64,000 bases of DNA from Actinernus sp. WN-2022 (taxonomy: Eukaryota > Cnidaria > Anthozoa > Actiniaria > Actinernidae). Under the pieces are notes generated by a model. The model saw only the letters and a list, made by a program, of their open reading frames with translations. It did no database searches and was not told the DNA's origin. Positions 1-11,783 of this stretch are shown piece after piece. The stretch covers positions 78,949,537 to 79,013,536 of the forward strand of contig JAOWCC010001589.1 in the NCBI GenBank assembly GCA_030867875.1. The letters are read 5' to 3'. The first letter of the stretch is position 1, and each line of letters begins with the position of its first letter. The translations under genes were made by a program, and so were the position numbers.

Positions 1-1082
1 AGTTGCTCAAGCCTTGGAGAAAATATTTATTTCAATTATAATTCCTATTGTGATAACACTGAAAATGGAAGAAAAGTACTTTAACGATAAGCACTAGGAC
101 ATTTGAACTCATGCCTTAAGGACTAGCCGCCAAGTTGTACAATTCTTGATATATTCATAGCTTTTAGTCATTTATTATTGTTGTTTAGCGGTACTGGCAT
201 TTTCAGACTTTCAAAACTCGAAAACGTTAAAAAAAATTCGCAATGAAAAAAATTTGGATTTAGTAAAAATTGCTCGCCGCGGGTACCCTGTGGTATACAA
301 AAAGGATATTTGCCTTATTTTTCGGCTGTAAAACGTTGTTCCAAATATTTTGTCACATGAATTCTATTTATTTATAGGTATTGAACATGAAAACTGTGAA
401 AAGGACGCATTTTCGTTAATTTTTACCGTTTATTTGATTTTACTCGACGCGGGTACCCTGTGGTAAAAGTTTGAAATGTTTATCGCTAAATTTCGGAATG
501 TTCCACCGAAGGGATTTTTTGGGATTTTTAGTATGTTACCAAGGTCATCTTAAACCTTCATTTAGCAGTTAAATAAATTATGTTGCAATTAGTTTGAACT
601 GGACCCTAAAATTTTCGTACATTGACTGGACTACTTGCAGGAAATTGAATAGGGGGATTATGTTTTGGCGCGAAAACACGTTTCAGGGGCGGAGCTTACA
701 TTTCGCGCCTTTGACAAACTCTTTCTGAGTACGATCAAATTGTAAATACCACATCCACGGTCGACTGACTGGACACGTCAACATACAATGCCTGAAGAAT
801 TGACGCTTTGTGATTGGGCAAATCTTAGGACGTCATAAGCCACGCCTCCGGTTGAAAAATTGGCGCGCTGCAAGTGGGAAAAGTCCTTCGTGCGGGAGGC
901 TAAGAAGGACTTTGAGAAAGTCTACAAATCTTAGTGATAATCATGTCTTTAGACCATGATCTCACGGTCCTAAGGTAAATTTTGTGCGGTAGAATATGTA
1001 ATATTTTTCTATTTCCCTAAGGTGTATTTAGTGCGGTAGAGTATGTAATGTTTTCCTATTTCTTTAGACCATGATCTAGTAA
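1..1082. other. Non-coding, with short direct repeats
   Basis: No supportable gene. Two copies of a ~20-bp motif ending in CGCGGGTACCCTGTGGTA lie 170 bp apart (about 277-294 and 447-464). At 935-1075 a block with 'ttagaccatgatct' and 'gtgcggtaga.tatgtaat' is present twice in tandem. I cannot assign the stretch to a known element. Confidence 0.5.
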
Positions 1083-1236
1083 AGCAAAGTAAAGCAATTT
1101 TATTTCACGTCGGTAACTCGTGACAGTCTGGTGAGACTGATAAACTTGAGGCCGACGGGAGACCTACGATTTTACGTCCTTATCCGAGAAGACGTGAAGG
1201 TCTAACCATTTGCAGTTGTTTCAGAAAGGTAGCACC

Positions 1237-1269
<33 letters not shown>

Positions 1270-1290
1270 AACCCGCGACCTCCCGCGACC
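1083..1290 (-). mobile_element. tRNA-derived SINE, 5'-truncated, antisense
   Basis: Read on the minus strand, the body matches the SINE at 28505-28775: 'gttgaacccgcgacc'-type tRNA B-box end, then the block with 'ctgagtagaaggtgct', 'tgcaaatggttag', 'tctcggataaggacgt', 'aggtctcccgtcggc' and the tail hairpin 'cagtct..agactg..cgagttaccgacg'. The tRNA A-box half is missing. It sits next to the minisatellite and splits a short local tandem duplication. Confidence 0.7.
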
Positions 1291-1319
1291 TCCCGTCTCC
1301 TGGTGCGGTATGTATGTAA

Positions 1320-2496
1320 TGAGGGACTATAGGGACGTCATAAGGGAGAGGGACTAGGGTCGTCATACGGGAGAGGGACTAGGGACGTCATACGGGAGAG
1401 GGACTATAGGGACGTCATACGGGAGAGGGACTAGGGACGTCATACGGGAGAGGGACTAGGGACGTCTTACGGGAGAGGGACTAGGGTCGTCATACGGGAG
1501 AGGGACTAGGGACGTCATACGGGAGAGGGACTATAGGGACGTCATACGGGAGAGGGACTATAGGGACGTCATACGGGAGAGGGACTATAGGGACGTCATA
1601 CGGGAGAGGGACTATAGGGACGTCATACGGGAGAGGGACTAGGGTCGTCATACGGGAGAGGGACTAGGGACGTCATACGGGAGAGGGACTATAGGGACGT
1701 CATACGGGAGAGGGACTAGGGTCGTCATACGGGAGAGGGACTAGGGACGTCATACGGGAGAGGGACTATAGGGGACGTCATACGGGAGAGGGACTAGGGA
1801 CGTCTTACGCTTAATTACGGGAGAGGGACTAGGGACGTCATACGGGAGAGGGACTAGGGACGTCATACGGGAGAGGGACTATAGGGACGTCATACGGGAG
1901 AGGGACTAGGGACGTCTTACGCTTAATTACGGGAGAGGGACTAGGGTCGTCATACGGGAGAGGGACTAGGGACGTCATACGGGAGAGGGACTATAGGGAC
2001 GTCATACGGGAGAGGGACTAGGGTCGTCATACGGGAGAGGGACTAGGGACGTCATACGGGAGAGGGACTATAGGGACGTCATACGGGAGAGGGACTATAG
2101 GGACGTCATACGGGAGAGGGACTAGGGTCGTCATACGGGAGAGGGACTAGGGACGTCATACGGGAGAGGGACTATAGGGACGTCATACGGGAGAGGGACT
2201 AGGGACGTCATACGGGAGAGGGACTAGGGTCGTCATACGGGAGAGGGACTAGGGACGTCATACGGGAGAGGGACTATAGGGACGTCATACGGGAGAGGGA
2301 CTAGGGTCGTCATACGGGAGAGGGACTAGGGACGTCATACGGGAGAGGGGACTATAGGGACGTCATACGGGAGAGGGACTATAGGGACGTCATACGGGAG
2401 AGGGACTAGGGTCGTCATACGGGAGAGGGACTAGGGACGTCATACGGGAGAGGGACTATAGGGACGTCATACGGGAGAGGGACTAGGGACGTCTTA
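1320..2496. repeat. Minisatellite A, 24/26-bp unit
   Basis: About 45-48 tandem copies of a unit reading ggacgtcatacgggagaggg + acta(ta)g. Two length classes (with or without an extra 'ta') and two sequence variants (gggacgtc and gggtcgtc) alternate in short higher-order runs. Two units carry a 9-10 bp insert 'gcttaattac' (near 1807 and 1920), pointing to duplication of larger blocks. No ORF runs through it. Confidence 0.95.
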
Positions 2497-2610
2497 CTCC
2501 GAGAAAACTGTTAGTAAATCCCATAAAGATCGTCCGCGAATTCTTTATCTAGTACACAAAAATATCCGACAATTTAACTTTCATTTGATGAGAAATCAGA
2601 CGCCTCTATA
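2497..2610 (-). repeat. Dispersed repeat fragment (family R1)
   Basis: The block 'gtaaatcccataaagatcg...ccgcgaattctttatct...tatccgac...aaatcagacgcctctata' recurs in inverted orientation at 9985-10150 and, more diverged, at 12660-12800. It is probably a fragment of a MITE family. Confidence 0.6.
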
Positions 2611-3086
2611 CTATATTTTGGGGTTTGGAATCAAGCCCACCATCGTCTTCGATGAGGCAATGGTATCATTCATACCAACAAGTAACACCTGTATAAACAA
2701 GTTATCCTTGGCGGTAGGCGAAGGCATTAATTCAAAAGGAACAAGCTTACATCCTGTTTGACTACGCCTTTGCCAACGACTACTTCGGTAGGGCTTAAAT
2801 GAGAAGGGCCATGGCCTTGGAAATCATCATACTGATTGCAGAACAACTATCGTACTGTACTTTTCTGGATTGCTTATCGCAATTTCAACGTCAGCTTATT
2901 TTCTTCACTGCGTTGTAATTCAAATTTCAAATTTATAGTTCTAAATAGACAGACAGAAATAGTTTATTGGAGTCGTATACATGGTGTACATAGACTTTTG
3001 TCCCAACAAAGAATTAAGTAGAACGCTAGCTATTTGGTGTTTTTACAACGATGGTCTATCTCGTAAGTGCACTTACACGACTGTAT
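2611..3086. other. No feature recognised
   Basis: AT-rich sequence between the repeat block and the 3' end of the LINE on the minus strand. Short ORFs of about 60 residues here look like chance. Confidence 0.5.
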
Positions 3087-5030
3087 TCACCTTACAAGTG
3101 TGCCTCTTAATTGAAAGCTGTTATATACAAACTTCGCTGCAATGGGTGCTACTGCAGATGGCGGGTTGATGATTATGTTAAATAGCTGATTGTCTGACAT
3201 ATCTGTTGAAAAATTTAGAGCTTGGAGAAGTTTTGACCTCAGATCGTTGTAGGTATTGCATTTGACAACAAAATGAAATTCATCTTCAACATTCTCGCAA
3301 CACGTTGGACAGATTCGTTCTTCGGGAGGCTTATAAGGCCTTAAGTACCTGCCTCTTTCAATAAGTAACCTATGGTTGCTAACTCTTAGCCTTGTTAAAG
3401 CAATTCTATGCTTTATTATTGAGGTGTGTTCTAGGTATTTCTCAAGCTCGTAATTTTTCTTAAATAACCTAAATGTTCGTAGCTTGTTTTTTGAGCGTGG
3501 ATTTTTTCGGTTGTCATCAAATAGATCACTTTCCCATTCTTGTATTTCAATGTCTTTAAGCCGTAATTTTATTTGATCAAGAAATCTACGAATATTTAGA
3601 TTATCGTTTTGTTGCAGCCATATGTGGCCGAAACCTAAACTGAGAATTTTTGTTTTTATTTTTTCCGACCAGAAGGTAGGTTTCGCAGCTGACAAATTTA
3701 GGTCTAAATAGACCATCTTTGCAAGCACAGAGTCTTCTTTGCATATCAGTTTAGTCCAATATTTGATGCTTCTGAAGGTTGAAAGCATTTTGATGGGAAA
3801 TCTTCCAAGTTCAGCTCTACATGCATTGTTAGAAGCTGTTTTGCTTGTACCAAGTAGCATTTTGCAAAATTTTAGATGCATGCACCACTCGGCTATGGGG
3901 TCATTCTGTTTAGGGGCGCCGTCCGCTCCCCAAATTTCACTCCCATATAATAATATTGGGTTAATAAGTGTGTCGAAGAGCTTCAAAGTTAACCTAATAT
4001 TAGATCTGAAGTGCAGGCCCATTTCTTTTCTGAGTTTGAAGAGTGCCTTTAGAGCAGTTTTGTTAGCTCCTGTTTTGCCAGGCTAAAATTGCCGAATGGG
4101 CTCAGTGTGATACCTACGAGTCTTGACTTCTACGATGTTACTTTCCAGTTGTTTTTAAAGAAGAATTTGTACTTATTCATTGTTTTACCATTATTATTAA
4201 AAAACATAATTTTGGTATTGGATATATTAACTTCTAACTTGTTTCTAGAGGAGTAACCTAATTTATCCAAGAGGTTTTGAAGACCATTTTTGGTTTTGGA
4301 TAACAGCACTAAATCGTCTGCATACATGAGACAGTCGACTGTTACGTTTCCAATTCGTATTTCTCCCTCTTGTGTTTGATCTAATTGGTTCGGAAGATCA
4401 CTGATGAATAAGTTAAAAAGTGTAGGACTCAACATGCAGCCCTGCTTGACCCCAATCTTACATTTGAAGGGCTCAGTGATATAGTTACCTATTTTGACAG
4501 CTGCAGTGTCATTTGAGTACATATCTCGTAAAATGTCATAGAATTTGCCCGAAATTCCAACATACTTCATTTTTTCGAACAGTTTTTCTCTGGGAATGCT
4601 GTCAAATGCTTTTCTGAAATCGACAAAGCACGAAAAGAGTATATTGTTCTTTTGTTTGGGCTTACTTTTCACGAGCTTGTCGATTATTGATTTTAGTACA
4701 AAGATGCTATCAATCGTAGAGTTTTTTTCGGAATCCGCCTTGTTCTCTCTTGATAACACCTCTGCTAATTAAATATTCATTCAGCCTGTTATTAAGGACT
4801 GATGTAAATAGTTTACTAAGAGCAGAGAGTAGAGTTATACCCCTGTAATTATCAGCTTCAGATCGATCACCTTTTTTAAAAATAGGGATAATGAAACCTA
4901 GATTCCATAACAGGAAAAATACCAACAAAAATAAACGGAGCAATATTAAGTGTCATATCACATGAATATTTTGATATATACCTTTTTTTAAAGTGTGTAA
5001 TATTAAAGTTGCATGCAGCACATTCTTGTT
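3087..5030 (-). pseudogene. Dead non-LTR retrotransposon (LINE) reverse transcriptase
   Basis: Minus-strand LINE, 5'-truncated. In order it shows the RT entry motif (FIIPIFKKGDR, ~4885), motif A (FVDFRKAFDSI, ~4630), motif B (GVKQGCMLSPTLFN, ~4440), motif C (YADDLVLL, ~4315), a thumb/connection region (TLINPILLYGSEIWG, ~3960) and a C-terminal CPTC..HFVVKC knuckle (~3280). The reading frame is broken: frameshifts near 4905, 4735 (in an A7 run) and 4060, and an in-frame TAG near 4125. The pieces nevertheless join into one colinear RT, so this is a decayed single element, not three genes. No endonuclease domain is visible, as expected after 5' truncation. The clade could be RTE-, CR1- or Jockey-like; I cannot decide. 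Confidence 0.85.
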
Positions 5031-5037
5031 CAGTAAT

Positions 5038-5272
5038 ATATTTACACGACAAGCGTTTTGGCCATGGCACCCCTAAATTTGACCCACGGACACAAAATGT
5101 GTAGGCACGGTAATCCTTATTTTTGTCCACATTAAAAGACCATCAAGAGGTGTTTTCGGTCAAAACATTTCAATTACAGAGCAAAAATAAGGATTACCGA
5201 GTCGAAACATTTTGTGACCGCGGGCCAAAGTTAGGGATGCCATGCCTAGTAAAATACCCGTCGTGTAAATTG
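5038..5272. mobile_element. Foldback MITE at the LINE 5' end
   Basis: Long imperfect inverted repeat: 'ttacacgac' ... 'ccatggcacccctaa' ... 'cggtaatccttatttttg' on the left is mirrored by 'caaaaataaggattaccg' ... 'agggatgccatg' ... 'gtcgtgtaa' on the right. It abuts or interrupts the 5' end of the minus-strand LINE. Confidence 0.6.
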
Positions 5273-5465
5273 GGCTAATGCATGCCGGTTCCGAACAGTA
5301 ACTTTACTATTTTCACAATTATGTAATTCTTGAAGGGAACTTTATATAAATATAACAGTTTTTTTTATCTCTCATATAACAATTGATAAGGATGAGTTGC
5401 CCGAGAAGAGATATTAAAAATGCCCCGAAATTGGAATTACATAATTTGAGATAAGAAAGTAGTGT

Positions 5466-5608
5466 ATAGCTCTATCCCACGTGGCGGCCATCTTGGAATA
5501 AACCTATTGTCAATGCTTACCCAGCCTCGGTTAAACACGTTTGAGAGCGAGGCTGGGTAAGCATTAACAATAGGTTTATTCCTAGATGGCCGCCGCGTGG
5601 GATAGGCT
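5466..5608. mobile_element. Near-perfect palindromic element
   Basis: Arms of about 58 bp (beginning ctatcccacgtggcggcc; ending ggccgccgcgtgggatag) around a 17-bp loop. A second inverted pair, 'attgcagaaaacccgtg' / 'cacgagttttctgcaat', spans 5620-5720 just downstream. A MITE or foldback element; the 93-residue minus-strand ORF across it is a by-product of the palindrome. Confidence 0.65.
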
Positions 5609-5813
5609 AATAGAGAGTGATTGCAGAAAACCCGTGAAACGCTTAGTATGGAATAGTCAAAAGGAACAATGGAATTAGTGTATATTAGTCTACTAATTGT
5701 TGCACGAGTTTTCTGCAATCATTCGAACGAACGTTGAACAACGAACAATAGAGTTCTATGGTTCAATGTTAAAACAAATAGCACTATTGTTTAAATATTT
5801 GAAGTTTAAACTA

Positions 5814-6092
5814 TAGTTAATAGAGTGGAATGGTTATGAAACCCAGCAACCTTCTTTGTTAAATGTCTTTGTTCTCTTTTTTTTTTCAACCATACCGTGC
5901 ACAAAACACAATAGCAATTCCAATATGTTAATCAATCAGCTAATAGAAACGTGTGGGTTCAGTCGTTCAGGGGACGCTAATGAACTTTGACCGTGCACAA
6001 TTTTTTGTCTTACCCCCTTCCAACATAAATCGCAGCGCCTTTGTTGTCCTTTGAAGTTTGTCGGGTTTCCTAACCATTTCACTCTATTATAA
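5814..6092. mobile_element. MITE family B, copy 1
   Basis: Terminal inverted repeats: left 'aatagagtggaatggtta.gaaaccc', right 'gggtttcctaaccatttcac'+'tctatt'. The internal part (accgtgcacaaaacacaatag; ttgtcttacccccttccaac) recurs at 37231-37470 in the opposite orientation. Confidence 0.75.
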
Positions 6093-6826
6093 CTATGTTC
6101 AAACGTATCAAAAGTTTGAGTTGATACACTGTATCTTTAGAGGATTTTTTCAAGGATCTCTAATTAGAGATTAAAGACACATGTCCTCCGATAAGCATAA
6201 GAAAAAGAGGAAAAACAGAAAAGGAAATCACATTCTTGCACGAATTAAAAGGTTTAATGTGTGCTCTCTCAATCAAACCGGTTTGACTCACTGGTTTACT
6301 GATGGGGTAATACAATCTAGTGGATACATAGGCAACCCAACACTCATATTTTGAAATAAGTGGTTTTGCGTCACGAGAGGAAACACACCTTTTCAAATGC
6401 ACAGAAGACAAAAGGACAACGAAATACTCAAAATATCATTTTTTTCTTATTTCGTTTATTTTTAGTGAAGAAGTAAACAGTTAATGTATGTTATTATAAT
6501 TCTCATACAAAGCCTTTTAATTCTCTAGTAACGCCAAACCACTGATTTCAACTGAATGAGCCATTTTTGCAGCAAATGGAAAAGTTACCGCAAAACCAAA
6601 TCAATCTCAGAAAATTCTCGACATTCCATTGAAGCTCATAAGCTTTGATCGTTCCAATCTTTTCAAATGTTATCACATATTGGTAATGAACTGGACCCAG
6701 GCCTCAGTTATCGTCGGGTTAGCATGCACATTGGTCGTGTTACCGTTTAAAGTGTAAATTGCGATGCACTCTGGGATGGTTCTCATTTTCACATGCGCAA
6801 TAGCACGAACAAAGTAAAGCGTTAGG
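6093..6826. other. No feature recognised
   Basis: No exon-like sequence and no clear repeat arms on either strand. The 83-residue minus-strand ORF at 6160-6411 has no recognisable motif. Confidence 0.4.
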
Positions 6827-7121
6827 TTAAATGAGCTGTGTCATGGTGACGGATACGCCTTTATATTATATACAACATTATTTTCAGTAGTTTTCATATA
6901 AACTGACTATCCTAGCACAGGTGTGGGATGGATGAAATCAAAGTAAATGTTTAAAAATGATTATCAAACTGTGCGTACATCTAGTCTTAAAGAAAAATAT
7001 TGCCGGCATATCCTTTCAATCAAGCATTAAAGGATGGGACTTTAACTGTTTGAAGCCAATTAACAGCTACCAATCAAACATTGAGTCCTGACAGGCGCAA
7101 ACCATGACACAGCGCCTTTAA
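6827..7121. mobile_element. MITE family C (TTAA type), copy 1
   Basis: Bounded by TTAA at both ends (6827-6830 and 7118-7121) with inverted ends 'gagctgtgtcatgg' / 'ccatgacacagcgcc'. The interior ('tcaagcatt', 'ccaattaacagctacc') matches copies at 48441, 58977 and, truncated, 32948. TTAA duplication is typical of piggyBac and Kolobok non-autonomous derivatives. Confidence 0.75.
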
Positions 7122-7442
7122 AACAAAACCACTCCAAATCATATCAAAATGGCTCGCATACTGTTATGTTTATATAATTGTCATTGCAGGGTCGTAACGA
7201 GGTATATTTTTTTCTCTAGAGATCCCATATTTTTATAGCCTCCGATGCAGACGTCGTGTGTGGTTCGCTTCCCTCCCTCCCACACCAACGTCTGCGAAGT
7301 CAAGCCGGTTTTTTTTATCATGGAATACAGTGTCAATTACACCATGGTATACTACCAAACATCGGGTGGGACTTCTCATTGATGAGTGAATGATGATGAC
7401 GCTAACAATGGACAGTACATCCACCATGTGGCTCTGGGTACG

Positions 7443-7838
7443 GAGGTCCTTGTTACATGGAGAAAGTTGTCCCGGGTATAGAAGGGATAACCCTTCTAGC
7501 CGAGTTACCCGGGGAGCGACAACTTTCCATACATTTCTCTGTAAACCACAATCAACTGTTTACATTGTGAATAAACTCGTCCCGGGTAGAAGGGTTGTCC
7601 CTGGCCCAGGGATATCTCGTCTCGGCGAGAAGGGTGTCCCTTCTTCCCGGGGACAACTTTCCGACATCAATACGCCATATAAACACTTTGTCCCTTCTAA
7701 CCGGGACAACTCGGGGCAAATCGATCACACAGAGCATGCGCACTGTGATGCGATTCTTGGAATCAAATATAAACGCTCGGTAGAGTTGTCCCTGCTAAAG
7801 GGGTAACCCTTCTACCCGGGATCATGTAACAAGGCCCT
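7443..7838. mobile_element. Inverted-repeat element with internal 'ttgtcccggg' subrepeats
   Basis: Ends 'gtccttgttacatg' and 'catgtaacaaggcc' are inverted. The inside holds at least five copies of a gttgtccc(g)gg / agaagggataacccttct motif in both orientations, so the whole can fold into a clover of hairpins. The 138-residue plus ORF at 7390-7806 is made of these subrepeats and is not a credible gene. Confidence 0.6.
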
Positions 7839-8049
7839 GATATTTACACACAAATTAAAAATCGGGATTTTTTAAGAGGATTTAAACTATACTACAATAA
7901 AAATAGAAATAATAGTAATGGGAATGGACAGCAACATTTCAACAAGGTGACTCTTCATTTGATGTCCTAGTTTATTCAAGTAGATCGACGTGAAGGTCTA
8001 ATCATTTGCATATATTACAGCAAAGGCATGCAGCAGCTATTCTGTTATT

Positions 8050-8692
8050 TTAAAGGAACCTCGGCTGAAAAACAATGTTTGCCCTCGAATGTTCCCTGTG
8101 GATGTCTAAATATGTTGAGCTGTGTTTCTGTCCTGTTAATTGTATTATATACGAAGACTGCAAGGCTTCATCGGACGTGTACGATGTTATTTATTGTACC
8201 AATAAATAACATCGTACAGCCGTACCGTCCGATCAGCCTCGCAGTCTTCGTATATTTCAATCCTTTTGCTGATCCTGATCTCCACAGATCCGGCTACACT
8301 TTTGTTTGTAAAAGTGGTCCTTGCAGCCTTTTTTGAAATCTGTTAATATGTACACTTGGTGTCAATTTATATGGACCGATTTCCTGTCCAAAAAACACAT
8401 TTAATTTTTTTGCGCGCCGCCATCTTGGATTTTAGACGTCACAGTGTTGCCTCTGTTGTTAGTAAACAATAGTTATTTTATTGTGTAATATAATAGGGGC
8501 AAGACTGTGATGCCATATAATCCAAGATGACGGATTCTGCGAAGCTCAAATGAGTTTTATGGGTAGGAAAATTGGTCCATAACTGATATCTAGTGCAAAA
8601 TTAAGTACAGGACAGAAACACAGCAACATATTTAGACATCTACAGGGAACATTCGAGGACAAACATTGTTTTTCAACCGAGGTTCTCTTTAA
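8050..8692. mobile_element. MITE family D with a nested palindrome
   Basis: TTAA at 8050-8053 and 8689-8692; arms of about 95 bp (left 'aggaacctcggctgaaaaac', right its inverse ending 'ccgaggttctct'). At 8146-8258 a separate perfect-looking hairpin ('tatacgaagactgc' ... 'gcagtcttcgtata', core 'tacgatgttatttattg') sits inside the left arm junction and is probably a second, nested element. A partial copy of family D is at 18308-18480. Confidence 0.75.
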
Positions 8693-9702
8693 AGCGGAAG
8701 GCCATATAACTCATTATACCATAGGATTTGACCAACAAGTGCAATGTGGGGATGGCTGTGATCAATGTTAACATTTTCCTTTTTACAGTCACACACACAT
8801 TTGTGCCCTTGTCCTTTAATTTTTTAAAGCCCACCCGACATGTCATGATCCAACAAATTATAACCCCCTTCAAAAACTCATGAATAATTAATGAGCATTT
8901 TGTCCAATCAGATGAAGCAAATCAGTCACGTGCATGCTCCTTTATACCTGATAAAATCTCATCATTCTAAAAGGCCCGCGGAGGGATTTGAATTCTGTCC
9001 CAGAGGGAAACGGGGTTAATGATTGAGACAATGGAATTTCTATTGATGTTTCAGCTTTCTCACTGAAATGCTAATTAGGATGAACGTTTTATATAAAGAA
9101 TATTAATGAACATGAAATTTTATATAAAGTTTCATCCTAATTAAGAATTCACTGATAAAGACCCAAAGATAGCAAAAAGTACACGGAACATAATGTACCT
9201 TGATAATAAATTTTGCACTAAATTTACTAATATCAGCAGACTACCGAGATACACAGATAATATTTTTAAAATGAAGTTATCCAACTACCATTACTTGTTT
9301 ACCGAGCCACTGTTTAGTTCCAATTATTAAACCAAACTCAAAGCCGTAAAATTATAAAAACGTGCATTAAACTTACATATTTTGTGCCGGAGTCAAAAAT
9401 TTAGAGTCTGCCGTCATGTCAGTCACATCGCTTTCCAAGTCTTGAACTTTATCGAGGTAAACCACGACACCAAATCCTTCAAGTGCAGATTCTTCTTGCA
9501 TTGCGAAATGCCGCTTCAAACAACATAGTATGGTAATTTCTTCATATCATTCCCTTGAGATGTTCGTAATTGCAGGCGGTGATTACTCGAATATTTTGCA
9601 TGGCGTTGTGAATACAAAGGTTCAATGGTTCATTAAGTAACCATTCCTTTGAGATGTGCGTCTTTCTTTCATTGCATTCTTAAAGCGTTTTTGAAGCCGT
9701 TT
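8693..9702. other. Non-coding, one hairpin
   Basis: No gene seen. At 9065-9150 'ctaattaggatgaacgttt' is inverted as 'aaagtttcatcctaatta', giving an 85-bp hairpin. Confidence 0.5.
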
Positions 9703-9795
9703 AAAACACTCACAGCACGTGTTTTATCAAGTCTAAAAATTCTCGGGCTTCGCCCTCGAATTTTTAAACTTGATAAAACACTGCTGTTCGTGTTT
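9703..9795. repeat. Hairpin, 30-bp arms
   Basis: 'gttttatcaagtctaaaaat' ... 'tctcgggc' ttc 'gccctcga' ... 'atttttaaacttgataaaac': near-perfect inverted arms with a 3-nt loop. Confidence 0.75.
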
Positions 9796-9984
9796 TAAAC
9801 AGTACTTAACATCAACATAGCAACAAACGCAGACTCATAAATTAATTATAAATTACTTTATAGGGAGTGTTCTACCTCATTGCGTAATAATTGGGCATAG
9901 AATGCCAGGGTTTTCAACTGTCAGGTCTGTTTTTGCAAGGGCATTCTTGGTTTCTTTCAATTAGACAGTGCGAATATTTAATAT

Positions 9985-10262
9985 GTACGTATAGAGGCGT
10001 CTGATTTCTCTTTCAACTTTCCAAATCACAAATGAAAGTTAAATTTTCGGATATTTTTTGTGTACCAGATAAAGAATTCGCGGACGATCTTTATGGGATT
10101 TACAAACAGTTTGTAAATCCCATAAAGATCGGACGCGAATTCTATATCGCACTTATCAAATGTCTAGATATAGAGAGTAATGTTTTCAGTTATTTTGGCG
10201 ATACGACTTTTTGGCGATACGACTTATTTTGGCCGAGAAAATCGAAGCCAAAGGACGAAATC
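9985..10262 (+). repeat. Dispersed repeat R1 with internal hairpin
   Basis: Shares blocks with 2497-2610 and 12660-12800 (inverted). Contains the hairpin 'gatctttatgggatttac' aaacagttt 'gtaaatcccataaagatc' at about 10085-10130 and a short tandem 'ttttggcgatacgact' x2 near 10192-10222. Confidence 0.7.
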
Positions 10263-10274
10263 TCTAGTAGAATT

Positions 10275-10416
10275 TAGCCTCCTCCGCAGGCAACCCCCTC
10301 CCCCTCACCTGAACCTTCCACAGGAAGCCCGCTCAGATGATCCTTCCACCACAGGAATCCCGGTGATTCAAATTTCTTGTTTCTTATTATTTAGGAGTTG
10401 CCTGCGGAGGAGGCTA
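10275..10416. mobile_element. 142-bp MITE with 9-bp target duplication
   Basis: Inverted ends 'tagcctcctccgcaggcaac' / 'gttgcctgcggaggaggcta', flanked by identical 9-bp direct repeats AGTAGAATT at 10266-10274 and 10417-10425. The 9-bp duplication and inverted ends fit a Mutator-like (MULE) non-autonomous element. It is inserted just beyond repeat R1. Confidence 0.85.
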
Positions 10417-10425
10417 AGTAGAATT

Positions 10426-11783
10426 AAAGACACTGATGTTTTATTAATTTCCTTTGTTTTTGCTTCATTAATTATTAATTAGTTTGATAATTTATAACGA
10501 TACCACTGTGACACTGGACTATAAATATATTTAATTCTAAATCTAAAAGGAACTATAATTTTACAGATTCCAAGCCCACTTTGCAACCGGAAGACCTTCG
10601 ATTTTCCTAGCTAGACTAGACTAATTTGGGTGACTAGCAAAACAAGCTGATAAAAAACTATTCACAACTTCTGAGGATGATGTAAAATAGCAATAAACAC
10701 TTACCACAACCGACGAATAGAATATTTGTTGTACGACTACAAGACTCGCCCCTGACTAGTCAACCGGGCTCAGCTCAGGAACATGGCAGCTATGTTGCAG
10801 TGCAAAGTGACGTCATAAAGACCCCCGTCGACTGTTCCATTCGACTGTCGGACCATTTGACATCACGCCAAACCATTCGTGTTTACGTTGAATTGAATTA
10901 CTTTGCGTTGGATCGTTTGTATTTAGGTTGGATCATTTCATTGTTATCTTTCCATTTGACATAAGAGTTGGATCGTTCGTGTTTCGTATTGATCATTTGA
11001 TACTTGGTTGAATCATTTCTACGTCGGTAGTTAGATCGTTCGTGTTTTGTCTTTACCATATTTGTGTTTTGTCTTTTCCATTTGGCAAGCGATAGTTAGA
11101 TGGTTTCATTTCTGTCTATTCCGTTCGTGTTTTGTATTGATCATTTGATACTTGGTTCTCAAACTCATTAATAATTCATGAGATAGTCATCCAATGGAGG
11201 AACTGTATTTGGTCATATGCTTGATGCCGGGTGAAACTGCCCTTGTGTTTGATCATGTTTCCAACCCTAGTGATCAATATTTCTTAATCATCATATTCAT
11301 GAACCACTAACTAATTACATACTGATAAACTACAAGTAAGGAGCGAAGAAGTAAAGAAATTAAGAATGACACAGAAAGAAAAAGTCTGCCTCCACTTGAG
11401 TTCGAACCACGACCCTTCCGACTGCTTGTACTAACTCTTGTCCACTACTCTACTAGTACGCTAGTCGAAATCACTGCCATCAAAAAAGAATAATAAGCCA
11501 TCTATTGAATAATTAGATACAACAGTCAAATGGCAAACAATAGTTGCTAATGAAGTTTGAAAAGAAACGTATGTAAATTGTCGATTTTGCATTCGCATGA
11601 GAAGACATGTCAAACACTCCTTGTTCGTCTTTCACACCCTGATGATAGACTCCAATTCGTGTTCGACATAGTTCTTGAATCATTAAGACATTAGTCTACG
11701 TCGGTAGTTAGATCGTTCGTGTTTTGTCTGACAAGTGCTTTTGTAATTAATATATAGACGAATCGTTCAGTGCAAAGGTGTTT
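10426..11783. other. Non-coding; degenerate tandem repeats and a tRNA-like relic
   Basis: At 10850-11150 and again 11690-11740 a degenerate 17-20 bp motif 'ttggatcgttcgtgttt' / 'gatcatttgatacttgg' recurs; the ~40-bp block from 'ctacgtcggtagttagatcg' is duplicated at 11015 and 11695. At about 11390-11480 the minus strand has tRNA-like boxes ('ggttcgaactc' B box), probably an old SINE head. No exon recognised downstream of the arginase stop. Confidence 0.5.

Noticed and set aside
1320..2496. CRISPR-like array
   Set aside because: Units are contiguous with no unique spacers; eukaryotic minisatellite.
5437..5718. 93-codon minus-strand ORF
   Set aside because: Runs through two palindromes; explained by the inverted repeats.
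7390..7806. 138-codon plus-strand ORF
   Set aside because: Built from the internal 'ttgtcccggg' subrepeats of an inverted-repeat element; no domain and low-complexity frame.
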